Shown here one piece after another: positions 1 to 5,320 of a stretch of 9,397 nt of DNA (position 1 is the stretch's first letter; each line of letters begins with the position of its first letter). This stretch comes from Caryophanales bacterium UBA1744 (lineage in GTDB: Bacteria; Bacillota_I; Bacilli_A; RFN20; CAG-826). The DNA lies in contig DCHU01000036.1 in the NCBI GenBank assembly GCA_002314915.1, positions 1-9,397 of the forward strand. Direction: 5' to 3'. The notes below the pieces were generated by a model. That model did not search any database. It was not told the origin of the DNA and worked only from the letters and a program-made list of their open reading frames with translations. Position numbers and translations under genes: made by a program.

Positions 1-249
1 GTCAGCCACGATATGGACATCGTCGCGGAATACGCTGACGAAGTGATCGTCATGGAGAACGGAAAAGTCGCAAAGCAGTGCACGCCAGAACAACTCTTTG
101 GCGTAGCCTTATCCGAATACTCGCTAGATAATCCGCACACCTATAAGTTTGCAGAAGAACTTCGTAAGAAGGGATTCGATATTCCAACAACCTCACTTAA
201 GAACGTAGACGAGCTTGCAAAAGCTATCAAGGAGAACATCCATGGCTAG
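1..249 (+). CDS. ecfA2: Energy-coupling factor transporter ATPase EcfA2, C-terminal fragment (5' truncated by window)
   Basis: This is the 3' end of an ABC-type ATPase subunit; the reading frame is open from base 1 and ends at TAG. The fragment (82 residues) begins VSHDMD, which carries the H-loop histidine of ABC ATPases. It continues with the usual ADEVIVMENGK segment, in which the ATPase fold ends, and then a helical C-terminal tail typical of ECF ATPases. Walker A, the signature motif and Walker B lie upstream of the window. In Bacillota the order is ecfA1-ecfA2-ecfT, so the ATPase directly before ecfT is most likely EcfA2; this choice is from context. With EcfA1 and EcfT it would power uptake of vitamins or metals by exchangeable S components at the cytoplasmic face of the membrane. 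It overlaps ecfT by 8 nt and carries the ecfT ribosome binding site inside its coding sequence. Confidence 0.88.
   Translation, partial: VSHDMDIVAEYADEVIVMENGKVAKQCTPEQLFGVALSEYSLDNPHTYKFAEELRKKGFDIPTTSLKNVDELAKAIKENIHG
229..234 (+). promoter_or_regulatory. Ribosome binding site that fixes the ecfT start
   Basis: AAGGAG lies 7 nt upstream of the ATG at 242, inside the end of ecfA2. It selects this ATG rather than the in-frame ATG at 215, which has no comparable site and would add nine residues not expected in EcfT. Confidence 0.8.
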
Positions 250-1111
250 TTTTGCACTCGGTAAGTACGTCCCATATAAGACTCCTATCCATAAAATGGA
301 TCCAAGAGTCAAAGTCCTCGGAATGATCATTTTGATGGTCGCCGTGTTCTTTAGTTACCCAACATTCTCAATGACTTACTCTGTAATGGGAGTATTGGCA
401 TCGCTCGTCATAATCTTAATGATTATCTCCAAGACATCTTTCCTCAAACTATTGCGTTCGCTTAAGAGTTTGTGGTTCATGATTATCTTCTTGCTGATCA
501 TCTATATCATCGCACCTAAAACATCTGTTGATGAGATGCACGTCGCTTTCATCATTAAGGGTTACAGTTTCTATTGGGAGAGCTTCCTCGATGCGGGAAG
601 AATCCTTTTGAGATTGATTCTCATGATTGGACTTTCGATGATTCTCACATCAACAACCAGTCCATTGGATTTAACATACGCTTTAGAGTGGTACATGACC
701 CCATTAAAAGTCATAGGATTCCCAGCACACATCATAGCAATGACCATTTCGTTGGCACTCAGATTCATCCCAACGATTCTTGAAGATGTCAATCGTATTA
801 TGAAGGCTCAAACCTCCAGAGGCGTTGACTTTGAACATGGTGGTTTTGGCAAGAAGATCAGAGCGATCATTTCACTCATCATTCCTTTATTCGTTTCGGC
901 ATTCGTTAGATCTGATGAGCTTGCTAATGCAATGGAATGTAGGGGATATGATCCTAACGGAAAGAGAACTAAATACCGCAAGATGAAGTTTAAGTGGGGA
1001 GATGCGTTTGCTCTTCTTTTACTAGTGGCTATTCTTGCCGGATGTATTTATATGAAAGTGATCAATTTCGACATCTTCAACGTCTTGCTTGGAGAAGGAG
1101 CGGTATTATGA
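242..1111 (+). CDS. ecfT: Energy-coupling factor transporter transmembrane protein EcfT
   Basis: EcfT is the membrane scaffold that joins the EcfA1/EcfA2 ATPases to an S component and transmits ATP-driven movement. The product is 289 residues, a normal length. Hydrophobic stretches near residues 24-40, 45-64, 78-91, 118-137, 160-180, 207-223 and 254-272 indicate a polytopic membrane protein. The two short coupling motifs of the family are both present: AQTSRG (189-194) and AMECRG (230-235), which contact the two ATPases. The SPLDLTYALE segment (140-149) is also typical. The start at 242 is chosen for its AAGGAG site and for the family-like start MASFALGKYVPYKTPIHKMDP. It overlaps ecfA2 by 8 nt and shares ATGA with truA, so translation is probably coupled along the operon. 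No S component is in the window, so the substrate is unknown. Confidence 0.93.
   Translation: MASFALGKYVPYKTPIHKMDPRVKVLGMIILMVAVFFSYPTFSMTYSVMGVLASLVIILMIISKTSFLKLLRSLKSLWFMIIFLLIIYIIAPKTSVDEMHVAFIIKGYSFYWESFLDAGRILLRLILMIGLSMILTSTTSPLDLTYALEWYMTPLKVIGFPAHIIAMTISLALRFIPTILEDVNRIMKAQTSRGVDFEHGGFGKKIRAIISLIIPLFVSAFVRSDELANAMECRGYDPNGKRTKYRKMKFKWGDAFALLLLVAILAGCIYMKVINFDIFNVLLGEGAVL
1091..1100 (+). promoter_or_regulatory. Ribosome binding site that fixes the truA start
   Basis: GGAGAAGGAG, within the last codons of ecfT, ends 7 nt before the ATG at 1108. It supports that start over the upstream in-frame ATG at 994, which would add 38 residues that only read through ecfT in another frame. Confidence 0.8.
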
Positions 1112-1848
1112 GCGTTTATCTTATGACAGTCGCTTATAACGGCACCGGATTCAAGGGTTTTGAGAAACAGCCAAACCTCAGAACGGTTCAGGGTGTCCTC
1201 GAAGAAGTGGTATCCAGTATTTTGGGTGTGAAAACGCCTATCCACGGCTCAGGAAGGACTGACGCAGGTGTTCACGCATTCGCACAGACAATCAGCTTCA
1301 AAACGGCTAAAGATATCAAAGATATAGAGCATTTCAAAATGGCGATGAATAGATTGTCGCCAAAAGACATTGTAATTAAGTCCGTGGAGAAGAAATCAGA
1401 CGACTTCCACGCAAGGCATAGCAACTGCGGCAAGGTCTATGAATACAAGTTCCACTACGGGGAACGCGATCCATTCGCTACCGACGAATATCAGTTTGAA
1501 TGGCCTCGTTTCAACTTTGAATTGTTTGAACAGGCGATGATGCTCTACAAAGGTGTCCATAACTTCCAGAATTTCACGGTAAAGGCCGATGATGTGGATG
1601 GGTTTATCCGCAACATCCAGGACATACAGGTCAAAGTGAATGACAATCACTGCGTTGTCACTCTGAAAGGCAATGGATTCATGACATACATGGTCCGCAT
1701 GATGATTGGCATGGCCTTCAAGGTCGCAACGGGAAAGATGTCTTTGGAATCAATAGAGAAGATGCTCAACAACCCAATCAGAGATTTCAAATGCTACAAA
1801 GCCCCAGCTGTGGGATTGACCCTCAAGGAGGTTTTGTATGTCTCGTAA
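1108..1848 (+). CDS. truA: tRNA pseudouridine(38-40) synthase TruA
   Basis: TruA converts uridines 38-40 in the tRNA anticodon stem-loop to pseudouridine. The 246-residue product has the usual length. The catalytic motif GSGRTDAGVHA is at 47-57, with D52 as the expected nucleophile. GKVYEYKF (108-115) matches the conserved R/K-x-Y-x-Y active-site region. GNGFMTYMVRMMIG (188-201) matches the family GxGF...MVR motif, and APAVGLTLKEVLY (232-244) is the usual C-terminal signature. The start overlaps the ecfT stop as ATGA, and the 3' end overlaps the next gene by 11 nt. truA directly after ecfT is a common arrangement in Bacillota. Nothing in the sequence suggests loss of function. Confidence 0.95.
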   Translation: MSVYLMTVAYNGTGFKGFEKQPNLRTVQGVLEEVVSSILGVKTPIHGSGRTDAGVHAFAQTISFKTAKDIKDIEHFKMAMNRLSPKDIVIKSVEKKSDDFHARHSNCGKVYEYKFHYGERDPFATDEYQFEWPRFNFELFEQAMMLYKGVHNFQNFTVKADDVDGFIRNIQDIQVKVNDNHCVVTLKGNGFMTYMVRMMIGMAFKVATGKMSLESIEKMLNNPIRDFKCYKAPAVGLTLKEVLYVS

Positions 1849-2698
1849 TTTCGGATACAACTACCATTCACACACCTATAGATGTGGTCACGCAATCGGT
1901 GATGAATTCGAAATGGTGGAGTGCGCAATCAGACACAATTACAAAATTTTTGGTGTTTCCGACCACGTGTTTTTGCCAGGAATTCCACAGCCTGGAGTCA
2001 GAGGCGATTTCGAGTGTTATGACGAGTACATCTCCAACCTCAAATACCTCAAGAAGAAGTATCAGGGAAAGATTGAACTGTACTCTGCGTTTGAATGTGA
2101 AGACTATGGCGATAAGTTCAACGATTACTATCTAAGTTGCCTGCAAAAAGGTGATGTTGATTACCTGATTTTAGGTCAACATTGCAAACTTAACGAAGAG
2201 GGCACTGATGCCGAAATGTATCATTACAAATCGCATCCAATTGAAACGCTTCATGAATACACGGACCATTTAATTAGAGGAATGGAAACGGGATTATACA
2301 TTTATGTATGTCACCCCGATTTATTCCACAAATTCCTCCATGGATGGAATGAGGAATTCGAAGAGTGTTCAAAGAGAATCATCGCTAAAGCGGTGGAACT
2401 CGATATTCCTCTTGAGATCAATATGTTGATGTCGAGGACGGAAAAAGACGTTGATGAGAACGGAGATAGAGTGTTCTCCTATCCATGCAACGAATTCTGG
2501 GATTTAGCATCCAAGATGGGCGCTAAATGCATACTGGGTGTAGACGCTCACGACCCACGTCATTTGTATACGACCGAGTTTGCTGAATTTAGAAAATTCA
2601 TCAAGCGTCATCACCTCAAACCACTCACCAAATTGGACGTCGAAGCCTACAAGAAAAAGGTTTTTGATAGATACGGCCTAACAAAAAAGGCTAACTAG
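1838..2698 (+). CDS. PHP-domain metal-dependent phosphoesterase, histidinol-phosphatase-like
   Basis: The 286-residue product has a complete PHP-type metal site. Visible ligand candidates are H10, H12 and H18 in YHSHTYRCGH, D42-H43 in VSDH, E86/E88 in AFECED, H115 in GQHC, H159 in CHPD, and D236/H238 in GVDAHDP. This pattern matches the PHP family that includes the HisK/HisJ type of L-histidinol-phosphate phosphatase, and the length fits. The reaction is therefore probably hydrolysis of a phosphate monoester by a multinuclear metal centre in the cytoplasm. No histidine-biosynthesis gene is nearby; the neighbours are truA and a YebC homologue, so histidinol phosphate as substrate is uncertain and I give no gene symbol. 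AAGGAGG at 1825-1831 lies 6 nt before the ATG, and the 11-nt overlap with truA implies co-translation with the ecf-truA operon. The gene ends in TAG inside a palindrome. Confidence 0.85.
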   Translation: MSRNFGYNYHSHTYRCGHAIGDEFEMVECAIRHNYKIFGVSDHVFLPGIPQPGVRGDFECYDEYISNLKYLKKKYQGKIELYSAFECEDYGDKFNDYYLSCLQKGDVDYLILGQHCKLNEEGTDAEMYHYKSHPIETLHEYTDHLIRGMETGLYIYVCHPDLFHKFLHGWNEEFEECSKRIIAKAVELDIPLEINMLMSRTEKDVDENGDRVFSYPCNEFWDLASKMGAKCILGVDAHDPRHLYTTEFAEFRKFIKRHHLKPLTKLDVEAYKKKVFDRYGLTKKAN

Positions 2699-2712
2699 GA
2701 ATAATTCCTAGT
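2694..2712. repeat. Palindrome over the PHP-gene stop codon
   Basis: ACTAGGAATAATTCCTAGT is an inverted repeat with 9-nt arms and one central base. As RNA it would form about a 7-bp stem with a 5-nt ATAAT loop. It is not followed by a T-run, so it is a poor rho-independent terminator. It sits just upstream of, and touching, a candidate extended -10 element, which makes an operator or weak attenuation site possible. It could also be chance. Confidence 0.45.
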
Positions 2713-2750
2713 GATAGAATACTAACCGCTAAAGGAGCAAAGGAAAATTT
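2712..2750 (+). promoter_or_regulatory. Candidate extended -10 promoter and ribosome binding site for the yebC-family gene
   Basis: TGATAGAAT (2712-2720) matches an extended -10 element (TGn then TAGAAT, one mismatch to TATAAT). The -35 region at about 2692-2697 (TAACTA) is weak, as is tolerated in extended -10 promoters. Transcription would start near 2727. AAAGGA at 2739-2744, 6 nt from the ATG, is the likely ribosome site; a second AAGGAG at 2732-2737 is 13 nt away and less well placed. The call rests on consensus matching only. Confidence 0.45.
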
Positions 2751-3461
2751 ATGGGAAGACATTTTGAAGTCAGAGCAGCCGCAATGGCAGCATCCGCAAA
2801 GCAGAAATCTGCAGTTTACATGCGTGCATCAAAAGAAATTTATGCAGCAGCAAAGAAGGGCATTCCTGATCCTGCTTCTAACCTTGCATTAAGAAGTGCA
2901 ATCGAAAAGTATCGTAAGTCATGTCCTAAGGACGTCATCGACCGTGCTATTGAAAAGGCAAAGGGCGGAGACGCAACAGCATATATCGAAGGACGCTACG
3001 AGTTCTATGGTCCAGGCGGATCATTCCTCATCGTCGATACATTATCAGACAACGTTAACCGCGCATTAGTCGGAGTTAAGACCATCGTCACAAAGAAAGG
3101 TGGCAAGATGGGTTCAGTCGCATACAACTTCGAAAGAGCAGGATTAATCGACTTCGCAGCTGAAGAGGACAAACTCGAAGGCATCGAAGAGGCATTAATC
3201 ATGGCTGATGTTGATTTCTCAGATGCAAGCTGTGAAGACGGAATCGTTGAAATCAAGACAGCACCTGAGTCATTCGATGCAGCTAAGGAAGCTCTCAAGG
3301 AACTCGGATACGAAGATTTCGAAAGAGCAGAAGTCACACTCGTTCCAAATGATTGGGTCGTCCTCGCAGACGATGACGCTCAGAGAATGAGAGACATGCT
3401 CGCTATGCTCGACGAGAACGAAGACGTCCAGAACGTCTATCACAACGTCGACAACGCTTAA
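2751..3461 (+). CDS. yebC: YebC/PmpR (TACO1) family protein, YebC2/YeeI-like
   Basis: The 236-residue product is a full-length YebC/TACO1 family member. The first 80 or so residues hold the helical domain (MGRHFEVRAAAMAASAKQKS, then KEIYAAAKKGIPDPASN and CPKDVIDRAIEKAKGGD). They are followed by the characteristic YEFYGPGG segment (about 84-91) and the KGGKMGSVAYNFERAGLI region. The family's two remaining alpha/beta domains make up the acidic C-terminal half. The start MGR...EV rather than MAGHSKWANIKHRK suggests the YebC2/YeeI-type subfamily rather than classical YebC. Family members were long annotated as transcriptional regulators. Recent work on TACO1 and bacterial YebC proteins supports a role on the ribosome, relieving stalls such as at polyproline stretches. 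Gene-specific function here is inferred. The gene follows the PHP gene by 52 nt and may have its own promoter. It is followed by a terminator. Confidence 0.93.
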   Translation: MGRHFEVRAAAMAASAKQKSAVYMRASKEIYAAAKKGIPDPASNLALRSAIEKYRKSCPKDVIDRAIEKAKGGDATAYIEGRYEFYGPGGSFLIVDTLSDNVNRALVGVKTIVTKKGGKMGSVAYNFERAGLIDFAAEEDKLEGIEEALIMADVDFSDASCEDGIVEIKTAPESFDAAKEALKELGYEDFERAEVTLVPNDWVVLADDDAQRMRDMLAMLDENEDVQNVYHNVDNA

Positions 3462-3499
3462 TCGTTCAAAGACCAAAAGAAAAGACCATCCAAATGATA

Positions 3500-3526
3500 T
3501 GAACCCCAAAAGTTGGACAACTAACT
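3500..3526 (+). repeat. Possible IS3-family (IS150-type) terminal sequence, solo relic
   Basis: The stretch starts TG and reads TGAACCCCAAAAGTTGGACA, then ACTAACT. The arrangement TG, a short C-rich run, then AAAAGTTGGACA resembles my memory of IS150-group ends (such as TGTACTGCACCC followed by TTTTGTTGGAC). No transposase coding sequence follows and no matching second end is seen, so at most this is an insertion scar, a minimal derivative or a captured end used as a terminator. The resemblance is from memory and unscored. Confidence 0.3.
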
Positions 3527-3538
3527 GGAGGGGTTTTT
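3502..3538 (+). terminator. Rho-independent terminator of the yebC-family transcript
   Basis: AACCCC (3502-3507) pairs with GGGGTT (3530-3535). Across a 3x3 internal mismatch, AGTT (3511-3514) pairs with AACT (3523-3526), leaving an 8-nt loop. The stem runs directly into TTTTT (3534-3538). Position, 40 nt after the upstream stop codon, and the T-run fit an intrinsic terminator for + strand transcripts. The reverse orientation lacks a good T-run, so by itself it would stop pyr operon transcripts poorly. Confidence 0.7.
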
Positions 3539-3565
3539 ATCAAAATGGGTGGTTCTTTTTGTTGT

Positions 3566-3709
3566 TTAGAACTGTCTCTTTAAGTCGCAGTAGACGCATC
3601 TATAGATGCCTTTAACTCTATCGACGACCTTATATGAGTGCTCAAGTTCCTGTTCTTGCTGAGAGATGCAGCGGTGGTTGAGGCATGGTACATCGTTTGT
3701 GATAACCTC
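3566..3709 (-). other. PyrI-like zinc-binding module at the C terminus of PyrB (residues about 317-363)
   Basis: Four cysteines are spaced C-x4-C-x23-C-x2-C (325, 330, 354, 357). This is the same spacing as C109, C114, C138 and C141 of the E. coli regulatory chain PyrI. Local identity is also clear: CLNHRCIS here against CPNSNCIS, and RCVYCD against KCKYCE. In PyrI this domain binds one structural zinc and docks onto the catalytic chain. It follows the catalytic core after a short, charged linker (SSPEKEDRTEG, 305-315), too short to hold the roughly 100-residue effector-binding domain. Confidence 0.85.
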
Positions 3710-4657
3710 AAGTCCTTCCGTTCTGTCTTCTTTTTCAGGACTGCTTGCCTCTTCTAAGAGCTTAAGGATAAGCGCCATTCGCATGTACTTTCCGTTTGCG
3801 CACTGCTTGAAGTAGCAGGCTCTTGGGTCATCATCAACCTTAACGCTTATTTCGTTAACTCTTGGGAGTGGGTGGAGGATGATCATGTCATCCTTGGCGG
3901 CCTTCATCTTCTCGACATCGAGGACATAGGAGTTTTTGAGCAACTCGTACTCGTTAAAATCCTCAAATCTTTCTCTCTGAATTCTGGTCATATACAAGAC
4001 ATCGAGTTCAGGGATCGCTTCTTCAAGAGTGAACACTTCTTTGTAGGACATGCCATTCTTTTCGATGACCTCTGTCTTAACGAATTCAGGAAGCCTTAGT
4101 TCTTTTGGTGAGATGAGGACTAACTTAACGTTGTTGTATCTTGATAATGCGCTGATTAAGGAGTGGACGGTTCTTCCGTACTTCAAGTCTCCGCATAATC
4201 CGACTGTTAAGTTATCGAATGTGTGCTTCTCTCTATAGATTGTTAATAAGTCCGCAAGAGTCTGTGTTGGATGGCAGTGTTGTCCGTCTCCAGCGTTGAT
4301 GACCGGGACTGTTGCGTTCTTTGCCGCGACATATGCCGCGCCATCATTTGGGTGTCTTGTGACGATGATGTCTGCATAGCAGCTGATGACTTTGGCGGTA
4401 TCTGCCATAGATTCGCCTTTTGAGGCTGAACTAGACGAAGCGCTGCTGAATCCGATGACTGAGCCACCGAGTTCAATCATTGCCGCCTCAAAGCTTAATC
4501 TTGTTCTAGTTGAAGGCTCGTAGAACAATGTGGCGAGCTTTTTTCTTTTGCATGCTTCGGCGTATTTATCTGGATTGTCGATAATGTCCAAAGCGCGGTC
4601 CATAAGACCTTGGAGTTCTTCGTTTGTGAAATCTGTTACGTCAATTAAGCTTCTCAT
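3566..4657 (-). CDS. pyrB: Aspartate carbamoyltransferase catalytic chain with fused C-terminal PyrI-type zinc domain
   Basis: PyrB joins carbamoyl phosphate and L-aspartate to give N-carbamoyl-L-aspartate, the committed step of UMP synthesis. The core (1 to about 303) is complete: STRTR (49-53), K80 in the SSSSASKGES loop, R101, H129 and Q132 in HPTQT, GRT (161-163), RIQRE (225-229) and HPLPR (262-266), all aligning with E. coli active-site residues at a shift of 4-5. The product is 363 residues against about 300-310 usually. The extra tail carries C325, C330, C354 and C357, matching the zinc domain of PyrI, without the nucleotide-binding domain. There is no pyrI beside it. The gene is last in the operon, 2 nt after pyrE, with a modest AAAGG site 6 nt from its ATG. 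The core motifs are of the E. coli/archaeal kind that pairs with PyrI. Confidence 0.95.
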   Translation of the reverse strand: MRSLIDVTDFTNEELQGLMDRALDIIDNPDKYAEACKRKKLATLFYEPSTRTRLSFEAAMIELGGSVIGFSSASSSSASKGESMADTAKVISCYADIIVTRHPNDGAAYVAAKNATVPVINAGDGQHCHPTQTLADLLTIYREKHTFDNLTVGLCGDLKYGRTVHSLISALSRYNNVKLVLISPKELRLPEFVKTEVIEKNGMSYKEVFTLEEAIPELDVLYMTRIQRERFEDFNEYELLKNSYVLDVEKMKAAKDDMIILHPLPRVNEISVKVDDDPRACYFKQCANGKYMRMALILKLLEEASSPEKEDRTEGLEVITNDVPCLNHRCISQQEQELEHSYKVVDRVKGIYRCVYCDLKRQF

Positions 4658-4659
4658 AA

Positions 4660-5307
4660 TTAGCCTTTGATCCAGCTTTCATCGGATGGGTTGTTTCTGA
4701 ATGCGATCAATCTCTCAACATCCTCTTTTGCGATGTAGTTCTCTTCAGCTGCGACGTTTGCGATGACGTCGAAGTTCGTGAGGGAGATGTTTTTGACATT
4801 CGCTTCTGCAAGTCTAACCAATCCCTTCTTCATTCCGTATGTGAAGATTGAGACGATTCCTAAGACTTCAGCGCCTGCTTCTCTTAAGACATCAACGACT
4901 TCGATGACTGAGCCGCCTGTTGAGATTAAATCCTCAACGACAACGACCTTCTGTCCTGGCTCGAGCTTACCTTCGATTTGATTCTGTCTTCCGTGGTCCT
5001 TGTGTCCGCTTCTGACATAGCCCATTGGGAGTCCCATGAGGTGTGCGGTGATTGCGGCGTGTGCAATTCCTGCGGTAGAAGTGCCCATTAAGACTTCAAC
5101 TTCTGGATAGTTTTCTTTGATGACTTCTGCAAGTGATGTCTCAACATCTGTTCTAACTGCTGGAGCGGTTAATGTGAGTCTGTTGTCGCAGTAAACTGGT
5201 GATTTGATGCCTGATGCCCATGTGAATGGTTCATTTGGTCTGAAGAATACCGCTTTGATTGATAATAAATCTTTAGCGATTAACTGTTCGATTGCTTCTT
5301 TATTCAT
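4660..5307 (-). CDS. pyrE: Orotate phosphoribosyltransferase
   Basis: PyrE transfers ribose-5-phosphate from PRPP to orotate to make orotidine 5'-monophosphate. The 215-residue product has the type I phosphoribosyltransferase PRPP-binding motif VVVVEDLISTGGS (121-133), with the two acidic residues E125-D126. The orotate-site segment FTWASGIKSPVYCDNR (28-43) and the GTSTAGI loop (75-81) are also present. The flexible catalytic loop carries RSGHKDHGRQNQIEG (99-113). The start at 5307 is set by AAGGAG 6 nt upstream; a longer frame from 5358 would run into pyrF coding sequence. The gap from the pyrF stop is 10 nt and the gap to pyrB is 2 nt. Its product is the direct substrate of the PyrF enzyme encoded just upstream. 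Confidence 0.96.
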   Translation of the reverse strand: MNKEAIEQLIAKDLLSIKAVFFRPNEPFTWASGIKSPVYCDNRLTLTAPAVRTDVETSLAEVIKENYPEVEVLMGTSTAGIAHAAITAHLMGLPMGYVRSGHKDHGRQNQIEGKLEPGQKVVVVEDLISTGGSVIEVVDVLREAGAEVLGIVSIFTYGMKKGLVRLAEANVKNISLTNFDVIANVAAEENYIAKEDVERLIAFRNNPSDESWIKG

Positions 5308-5313
5308 ATTTAT

Positions 5314-5320
5314 CTCCTTA
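5314..5320 (-). promoter_or_regulatory. pyrE ribosome binding site fused to the pyrF stop codon
   Basis: On the - strand the sequence TAAGGAG contains both the pyrF TAA stop (5318-5320) and the pyrE ribosome site AAGGAG (5314-5319), 6 nt from the pyrE ATG. Ribosomes ending pyrF must cover the pyrE initiation site, which implies translational coupling and fixes the pyrE start. Confidence 0.8.

Larger units (their letters stand above)
3480..3559 (-). terminator. Enclosing imperfect inverted repeat, possible end of the pyr operon transcript
   Basis: AAAAGACCATCC (3480-3491) can pair with GGGTGGTTCTTTT (3547-3559) over 12 bp, with one bulged T (3553) and one G-T pair. This encloses the smaller + strand terminator hairpin. 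Read on the - strand, the closing arm GGATGGTC is followed by TTTTCTTTTGG, a modest U-rich tract, so the structure may terminate the operon ending with pyrB. The 55-nt enclosed region makes it weaker than a classical hairpin. Confidence 0.35.
3462..3565. other. Convergent intergenic region between the yebC-family gene and pyrB
   Basis: This is the only non-coding stretch over 100 nt in the window, lying between convergent operons. It contains a terminator hairpin, an IS3-like end and a larger enclosing imperfect inverted repeat, listed separately. Near its start the octamer AAAGACCA occurs twice (3468-3475 and 3481-3488). I see no credible gene in it. Confidence 0.8.

Noticed and set aside
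994..1107. Longer truA from the upstream in-frame ATG
   Set aside because: The added 38 residues read through ecfT in another frame, do not resemble TruA, and the ATG at 1108 has a strong ribosome site.
242..1111. Alternative genetic code (TGA as Trp), considered because of possible Mollicute affinity
   Set aside because: ecfT ends at TGA exactly where truA begins, conserved Trp residues such as that near the end of PyrE use TGG, and no frame needs TGA read-through.
3005..3337. 110-residue antisense frame inside the yebC-family gene
   Set aside because: It is a Ser/Pro-rich shadow of a strongly codon-biased gene, with no ribosome site and no recognisable domain.
3462..3565. A complete insertion sequence or MITE
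   Set aside because: Only one end-like sequence is visible; there is no transposase, no matching second end and no clear target duplication.
3545..3583. 12-codon frame after GGAGGGG in the convergent intergenic region
   Set aside because: It is too short, does not resemble an IS3 OrfA start, runs into the pyrB 3' end, and GGAGGGG is better explained as a terminator arm.
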